Source of the DNA: Pseudoflavitalea sp. G-6-1-2
GTDB lineage: Bacteria; Bacteroidota; Bacteroidia; Chitinophagales; Chitinophagaceae
Direction of reading: 5' to 3'
DNA length: 64,000 nucleotides
Assembly (NCBI RefSeq): GCF_012927185.1
Contig: NZ_JABBGB010000003.1
Location: 558,001-622,000 of the forward strand
Positions within the stretch are counted from its first letter, which is position 1. Every line of letters starts with the position of its first letter. The notes beneath the pieces are model-generated. The model made no database searches. It saw nothing but the letters and a program-made list of their open reading frames with translations, and was not told where the DNA came from. Positions 59,127 to 64,000 of this stretch are shown here, in pieces. The translations under genes and the position numbers were made by a program.

Positions 59127-60431
59127 TTATTTGCCTGATGCGGTAATGACGGTGACGCTGCCCGTTTGCAATCTCGCCTGAAGCCAGCGCTGCATCTTTT
59201 CCTTTTCGCCACTTGGCAGTGGCTTGCTGATTTTGAGCACTGCGAGCCAGGTATGTTCTACAGCGCTGTCGCTGATAGCATTGCCGGGTTGAAGAAAAGC
59301 GGATTGCAGCAGCGGATACTGCGCTTTCAGTTCTTTGAATACCTGTTTACTGAGTAAATTTTGTGCATGTAGACTATCGACGATCAGCTGTGCTGCATTG
59401 GTTTCGTTCTGACGGGCATTGATGGCAGCATTGAGGTTCTCCTTCATTTTGTTGTCCGATTCGGAGAGTGCAGCAAAGCCCTGCCTTATCTGGAGAGTAG
59501 CATTACGGAGATCGTAGTATTGCATGCGGCTGCGCAATGTTTCAATCTGTGAAGAATCGATTTGTTTGCCGCCATAGACCAGCGTAATTTTTCGGGTTTC
59601 GGGATCGATATTTTTACTGAGCAGGTAATCACCTTCAATGGTTCCTTCCTTTTCGATAAAGTTGGAAGCGGTTTCTTCGAACCGGGCTTTGCGAACTACG
59701 AGATAGCCAAAGTAGATGCTTGGTGCAAGCGTGAGTATAACGATCAGCCAGATGATGCGCTGGGAGCGGGCTTCAGCCCTGGCATCGTCCAGATGCAATC
59801 TCGGAAACTTCATAGTACGCACTGCCAGCAAGGTTGCCCATGCGATAAATACCGTATTGAGGAAGAAAAGGTAAAAGGCGCCGAAAAAGAATTTGAAATT
59901 CAGGGTCGCCAATCCAAAACCAGCAGTGCAGAGCGGAGGCATCAGCGCTGTTGCAATGGCAACACCGATAATTACGTTCCCCCGGTTCTTGCTGCAGATG
60001 GCTACTGCTCCTGCGAGACCGCCGAAAAAGGCAATCAGTACATCATAGATATTGGGAGAAGTGCGGGCGAGCAATTCTGAATGCGCTTCATTCAGGGGAG
60101 AGATGAGAAAGTAAATGGTGGATGCAGTAAGGCTCACACCGGTTGCAAACAAATAGTTCCGAAGTGATTTACGCAGCAGGGGGAGATCGTTTACGGCAAC
60201 ACTGAACCCCATTCCAAGAATAGGGCCCATCAGCGGAGAGATCAGCATTGCGCCGATGATCACGGCGGGGGAGTTCACGTTCAGGCCAAGAGAAGCGATG
60301 AAAATAGCGAAGATCAGGATCCAGAGATTGGTACCTCTGAACACAACGCCGGCGTTAATGCTTTCTTTCACTGTTTCGAAAGCTTCTTTCTCTTTCAGCA
60401 GTTTGAATCTCTCGAGGAGGGTAATAGCCAT
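59127..60431 (-). CDS. DUF389-family membrane protein
   Basis: The 434-residue inner-membrane protein has the DUF389 core of about six spans: VVFRGTNLWILIFAIFIASL, VNSPAVIIGAMLISPLMGPI, FFGGLAGAVAICSKNRGNVI, GVAIATALMPPLCTAGFGLA. A C-terminal soluble region of about 180 residues follows with a PLPSGEKEKMQRWLQARLQT tail. The family is of unknown function, possibly transport. It is convergent with the barrel gene and divergent from the LytS kinase. Confidence 0.87.
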   Translation of the reverse strand: MAITLLERFKLLKEKEAFETVKESINAGVVFRGTNLWILIFAIFIASLGLNVNSPAVIIGAMLISPLMGPILGMGFSVAVNDLPLLRKSLRNYLFATGVSLTASTIYFLISPLNEAHSELLARTSPNIYDVLIAFFGGLAGAVAICSKNRGNVIIGVAIATALMPPLCTAGFGLATLNFKFFFGAFYLFFLNTVFIAWATLLAVRTMKFPRLHLDDARAEARSQRIIWLIVILTLAPSIYFGYLVVRKARFEETASNFIEKEGTIEGDYLLSKNIDPETRKITLVYGGKQIDSSQIETLRSRMQYYDLRNATLQIRQGFAALSESDNKMKENLNAAINARQNETNAAQLIVDSLHAQNLLSKQVFKELKAQYPLLQSAFLQPGNAISDSAVEHTWLAVLKISKPLPSGEKEKMQRWLQARLQTGSVTVITASGK

Positions 60432-60633
60432 AATCTGGGATTGATGGTGACTACGGATGAGTGGGGGAGGCGATACATATTAAAGATAATGAAGTTTAAT
60501 CGTCTGCCGGTCAGCACAAAGCGATGTCTCACCATCGTCGCCGGTAGGTTGATGTTTGTTGTTTATTTGCTTCAACCTTCTGACCGTAGGTTTTTTGCCA
60601 GCCACAGGATTATTTTTCCGATTTTTATCCTGC

Positions 60634-61716
60634 ATGAAAAGATTTCTGGAACATCTCGCTTTCTGGACCATCTACACCCTGCAGGACGCCCTGCTGGAGA
60701 TGGTATGGATGGCGCCCGCCCTCAAGGACTATTCCCCTGAAAGCCAGTGGTGGATATCGGTGCACATTGTAATGGCACTGAATATTCCCAAACTGCTGAT
60801 CGCTTATTTTGTGATGTACGTTACAGTAACCAAAGTGATCAATGAAGAAGGCAAACTCTGGTGGAACATTACGCAGGCCTGCATCGTAGCTGTTTTTTCG
60901 GTGGTACTCTATCGCGTGATCTTCAATTATTATGTACTGCCCATAGCAGCACACAATACACTTGCAGTAAAGCCGCTGTTCGAGCTCAGCAGAACCCTGC
61001 TTGCCGTGATGGACATCGGGTTCGGAGCCGGAGTTGCCATTGCACTTCGTCTCGCACGCATTCAGCTGGCAGGCAAGGAACGCGAGAAGAATCTGCTGCG
61101 GGAAAAACATTCAACCGAGCTGAAGTACCTGCGCAATCAAACCAATCCGCATTTTCTTTTCAATACACTCAACAATATCTACGCGCTTGCGCGAAAGAAG
61201 TCTGATGAAACCGCCGAAGTGGTGATGAAGCTGTCGAAGATACTGCGCTTCATGCTCTACGAAACCAGCAAAGACCAGATAATGCTGTCGCAGGAAATAA
61301 AGATGCTCGACGATTATCTCGAGCTCGAAAAGATCCGCTACAACGAACGGCTTACCATCACATTCGATAAAGATATCGACGATGAGTCTCAACCCGTTTC
61401 GCCTTTGCTGCTGCTGCCTTTTGTTGAAAATGCATTCAAACATGGCGTGAGCGAAACCCGCTTCAATTCTTACGTGTACATCGCATTGACCCTGCGCGAT
61501 GGGATGCTTACCTTTACAATAGAAAACACCAAGGAAGATAACGGATCTGATGAAGTAACGGACAGTATCGGCCTGAGCAATGTGCGCAGGCAATTGCAGC
61601 TGATGTATGCAGACCATACGCTCGAAGTTTATTGTAAACCCACCACATTCAAAGTACATCTCACCATTAACCTGAACAGCCATGCAAACCTATCGTTGTA
61701 TCATAGTGGAAGATGA
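60634..61716 (+). CDS. LytS/YehU-type sensor histidine kinase
   Basis: The 360-residue membrane kinase has four predicted spans in the first 150 residues (for example NIPKLLIAYFVMYVTVTKVI). The His_kinase domain has the phospho-acceptor NQTNPHFLFNTLNNIYALAR and the ATPase N-box LLPFVENAFKHGVSETRFN, ending SIGLSNVRRQLQLMY. No periplasmic sensor domain is seen. The start at 60634 was chosen over an upstream frame that lacks features. Its last 35 nt overlap the response regulator gene. Confidence 0.93.
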   Translation: MKRFLEHLAFWTIYTLQDALLEMVWMAPALKDYSPESQWWISVHIVMALNIPKLLIAYFVMYVTVTKVINEEGKLWWNITQACIVAVFSVVLYRVIFNYYVLPIAAHNTLAVKPLFELSRTLLAVMDIGFGAGVAIALRLARIQLAGKEREKNLLREKHSTELKYLRNQTNPHFLFNTLNNIYALARKKSDETAEVVMKLSKILRFMLYETSKDQIMLSQEIKMLDDYLELEKIRYNERLTITFDKDIDDESQPVSPLLLLPFVENAFKHGVSETRFNSYVYIALTLRDGMLTFTIENTKEDNGSDEVTDSIGLSNVRRQLQLMYADHTLEVYCKPTTFKVHLTINLNSHANLSLYHSGR

Positions 61717-62398
61717 GCCGCTTGCGGCCGAAGTGCTGAAAGATTATGTGCAGCAGATCCCTTTTCTGCAACTGAAAGCCATTTGCAGTGATGCAATCTA
61801 TGCGCTCGAAACTTTGCAGCAGGAGCCGATCGACTGCATCTTTCTCGATATCCATCTTCCCAAACTGAAAGGCCTGGAGTTTCTGCGCTCGCTGAAAAAT
61901 CCGCCTGCAGTTATCATCACATCGGCCTATCAGGAATATGCGTTGCAGGGCTATGAACACAATGTGGTAGATTATCTGCTGAAGCCGATAGAGTTCAGTC
62001 GTTTTCTCATGGCCGTTAACAAACTGAAGATGCAGGCCGAACCGAAGAGCATTCCTTCGGAAGCCATCCTGCCTGCGAGTACCAACCGCACGTACTTTTT
62101 TTTCAATGTGAGCAAGAAACGTGTGAAAGTGTATCTCGATGAAATGCTCTATATCGAAAGTCTCAAAGAATACATCCGCATCACAACAAAAGGAAAGACC
62201 ATCCTCACTAAATTTCAATTGGGGCAAATTGAAGAACTGCTGGCCCGCAATAATTTTCTCCGCATACATCGTTCTTTCATTGTTGCCAAAGACAAGATCG
62301 ATGCATTCACTGCCACCGATGTGGAAGTGAATGGCAAGCAGATCCCCATTGGCAGAAGCTACAAAGAACTGGTGTTGCGTGCATTGGAACAACAATAG
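61682..62398 (+). CDS. LytTR-family response regulator
   Basis: The 238-residue cytosolic regulator has a receiver domain (CIIVEDEPLAAEVLKDYVQQ; phospho-acceptor Asp in CIFLDIHLPKLKGLEFL; Lys in YLLKPIEFSRF) and a C-terminal LytTR DNA-binding domain (LDEMLYIESLKEYIRITTKG; NNFLRIHRSFIVAKDKIDAF). It pairs with the kinase that overlaps its start by 35 nt. Target genes are not visible; the next gene may be one. Confidence 0.94.
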   Translation: MQTYRCIIVEDEPLAAEVLKDYVQQIPFLQLKAICSDAIYALETLQQEPIDCIFLDIHLPKLKGLEFLRSLKNPPAVIITSAYQEYALQGYEHNVVDYLLKPIEFSRFLMAVNKLKMQAEPKSIPSEAILPASTNRTYFFFNVSKKRVKVYLDEMLYIESLKEYIRITTKGKTILTKFQLGQIEELLARNNFLRIHRSFIVAKDKIDAFTATDVEVNGKQIPIGRSYKELVLRALEQQ

Positions 62399-62504
62399 CA
62401 GCGGGAAGTCGAAACCTGTTGTTCGTCGACGCAAAACAGTTGCCGGTTGAATACTGCTGCGGCCATTACATCCGTGTGGTAACTTTAAGTAAATCCCTGG
62501 CAAT

Positions 62505-63026
62505 ATGTCAACCATCACTAACACGGCGCCTGTTCAGACTTCGGGCCGCGGTCTCCTCAAAGCAATTCTCTGGGCAACCCTCATCGCAGGAACGCTCGAT
62601 ATAATATCAGCCATAGTCATTAGCGGAGCTGTTTCCGGAACGTTCGCGCCCATCCGTCTCTTACAGGGCATTGCCTACGGGGCAGTTGGCAAGTCGGCCT
62701 TCGAGGGTGGATTGGGCATGGCTTTGGTTGGCCTTCTTTTCCATTATTGTTTCGCACTAATCTTTGCCACAGTGTTCTTTTTGCTGTACCCCGTTCTCCC
62801 TATCCTGCAACGTAATGCAGTGTTATGGGGAATGGTGTACGGCGTTGTGGCATGGTCCATTATGAATGGTCTGGTGATTCCATTATCCCATATTGGCCCT
62901 GTGCCATTTCTGTGGTGGAAAGCGCTTGTGAATATTGTAATTCTGATGTATGCGATTGGAATACCAATTGCACTGATTGCGAGAAAATACTATAGCCGCA
63001 AAAGGCTCAATACTGTTGAGGGTTAA
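62505..63026 (+). CDS. four-span membrane protein of unknown function
   Basis: The 173-residue protein has about four hydrophobic segments: LLKAILWATLIAGTLDIISA, GMALVGLLFHYCFALIFATV, AVLWGMVYGVVAWSIMNGLV, and LVNIVILMYAIGIPIALIAR. It has a short Thr-rich N-terminus and basic C-terminus. It resembles small YagU-like inner-membrane proteins, but the assignment is weak. It follows the LytTR regulator by 106 nt on the same strand. Confidence 0.7.
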   Translation: MSTITNTAPVQTSGRGLLKAILWATLIAGTLDIISAIVISGAVSGTFAPIRLLQGIAYGAVGKSAFEGGLGMALVGLLFHYCFALIFATVFFLLYPVLPILQRNAVLWGMVYGVVAWSIMNGLVIPLSHIGPVPFLWWKALVNIVILMYAIGIPIALIARKYYSRKRLNTVEG

Positions 63027-63103
63027 GATTGTTTAGTAGTAAGCCAATATCATGGCGTCTGATACCGGCAGAATTCTGCTAATTTGAAGGGTAATCAGGC
63101 GCC

Positions 63104-64000
63104 ATGATCAAATTAATTGCTTCCGTATTGCTTGCCGGCATCATTGCATTGCATCCGGCCACACTCAGCTCCCAAACTGTAAACCCGGTTTCTCCCGATT
63201 TACGAAAGCTGGTCAGCGCTTCCGACCTGCATTACAACAGCCCTGTCGGCAGAAGCGAAGAAGGAATGCCCACCGGCAACGGAAGAATGGGTACATTGGT
63301 GTGGACAGTTCCTTCGGCCCTGAAGTTTCAGCTTAACCGTGTGGATATTTTCGGCAACAATTCATCTTCCCATAATTTCTTTGAACGCCACACCGACTAT
63401 TGTGGTGGCGCAGGCGCGCTCAGCCTGAATTTCCCTGAGGCTGTTTTTGAACAGGGCTCATTCAGTCAGCACCTCCATTGTTTCGATGCAACAGTGAACG
63501 TGAAAGGAAAGGGAGTGGAAGCCAATATTTTTACATGGAGCGACAGAGATGTGATGAGCATCACAGTATCGAATAACCGAAAAGCTGTTCTTCCGTTTTC
63601 GATCGATCTTTCATCACTTAGGTTGCCCGATGCTAAACGTGGCGATCATCGTGCCATTTCCCGCGCCTTTGTTCAGAACAAATACATTGTGCTCACACAG
63701 GAATTCAGGGAAGGGAATTATTACTGCGCATCGGCCGTAGTGATCAGCGGCGGACCCGCTGTGAAATTTGCTGAACAGACAGATAAAGGATCTGCGAAAT
63801 TATTGTTGCAGACTGCTTCACAGGCGCGCATCCTCATTGCCAGTGCAGCCAGTTTCGATTCTACGGAAAACATCACCAATAAAGCCATTCGTGAGCTGGA
63901 AGCCGCACAGGCGCTGGGTTCCGAAGCCATGCTGCAAAGCCATCGTAACTGGTGGCATCAGTTCTGGAGCAAAACTTACGTGCAATGCAGCAGCAAAGAT
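63104..64000 (+). CDS. secreted glycosidase-like protein (GH95/DUF5703-type), 5' part
   Basis: The frame is open from the ATG at 63104 to the window end (299 codons) and continues outside. It begins with a signal peptide (MIKLIASVLLAGIIALHPAT, then LSSQT). Then EEGMPTGNGRMGTLVWTVP and FQLNRVDIFGNNSS match the N-terminal beta-sandwich of six-hairpin glycosidases of the GH95 or DUF5703 type. HRNWWHQFWSKTYV near the edge is the usual linker into the catalytic barrel. Catalytic residues are not in view, so the activity (for example alpha-L-fucosidase) is open. Confidence 0.78.
   Translation, partial: MIKLIASVLLAGIIALHPATLSSQTVNPVSPDLRKLVSASDLHYNSPVGRSEEGMPTGNGRMGTLVWTVPSALKFQLNRVDIFGNNSSSHNFFERHTDYCGGAGALSLNFPEAVFEQGSFSQHLHCFDATVNVKGKGVEANIFTWSDRDVMSITVSNNRKAVLPFSIDLSSLRLPDAKRGDHRAISRAFVQNKYIVLTQEFREGNYYCASAVVISGGPAVKFAEQTDKGSAKLLLQTASQARILIASAASFDSTENITNKAIRELEAAQALGSEAMLQSHRNWWHQFWSKTYVQCSSKD

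Noticed and set aside
1-64000. CRISPR arrays, insertion sequences or prophage genes
   Set aside because: No regularly spaced direct repeats, transposase, integrase or phage structural motifs were seen anywhere in the window.

Overview
The window (about 47-48% G+C by eye) looks like a chromosome segment of a Bacteroidota member, most likely family Chitinophagaceae. The pointers are STN-domain SusC/SusD pairs driven by FecI/FecR-type sigma/anti-sigma genes, start codons without Shine-Dalgarno sequences, promoter -7 elements of the TAnnTTTG type, many Q-start mature secreted proteins, and protein families (DUF4380, DUF3050, DUF389, TPR histidine kinases, LytTR pairs) common in that group. The genus is not determined.

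Layout. 1-8049 (+): the 3' part of the S10/spc ribosomal protein cluster from the end of rplP to rplO, then secY and map. The usual infA-rpmJ-rpsM-rpsK-rpsD-rpoA-rplQ continuation is absent after map. 8140-8299: a long imperfect inverted repeat that folds into a rod-like RNA of about 160 nt. 8310-22156: housekeeping genes (BaiN/HI0933-type flavoprotein, DinB-like protein, rpsA, DbpA-like helicase, ferritin, a 35-residue membrane protein, HAD phosphatase, SIMPL protein, PlsC-like acyltransferase, thioesterase, dipeptide epimerase, proline dehydrogenase, lipoprotein, dienelactone hydrolase). 22240-24829: a TPR histidine kinase and NarL-type regulator. 25012-31574: a TPR protein, an aberrant tRNA-Val(GAC), a groES-groEL-hsp20 operon, and a PqqB-like MBL lipoprotein. 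31657-32100: YqgE.

32235-48625 (all -) is the most interesting region. A sigma factor and FecR precede a tightly packed ten-gene operon: SusC, SusD, DUF4380 protein, PQQ/cytochrome c dehydrogenase, SMP-30 lactonase, SelA-like PLP enzyme, RidA, amidohydrolase/deacetylase, BASS transporter, RraA-like aldolase. Every soluble enzyme carries an export signal. The SelA-like enzyme and RidA carry twin-arginine signals. I read it as an extracytoplasmic pathway that oxidises, delactonises, deacylates, eliminates ammonia from and cleaves a sugar-like substrate, with only the small product imported. The substrate is unknown.

48834-64000: a Nei/Fpg-type glycosylase; a second sigma/FecR pair coupled to an STN-plus-barrel protein instead of SusCD; small lipoprotein, GNAT, DUF3592 and DUF3050 genes; a large MscS channel; an outer-membrane barrel; a DUF389 membrane protein; a LytS/LytTR pair with a 35-nt overlap; a small membrane protein; and the 5' end of a secreted glycosidase-like gene running off the right edge.
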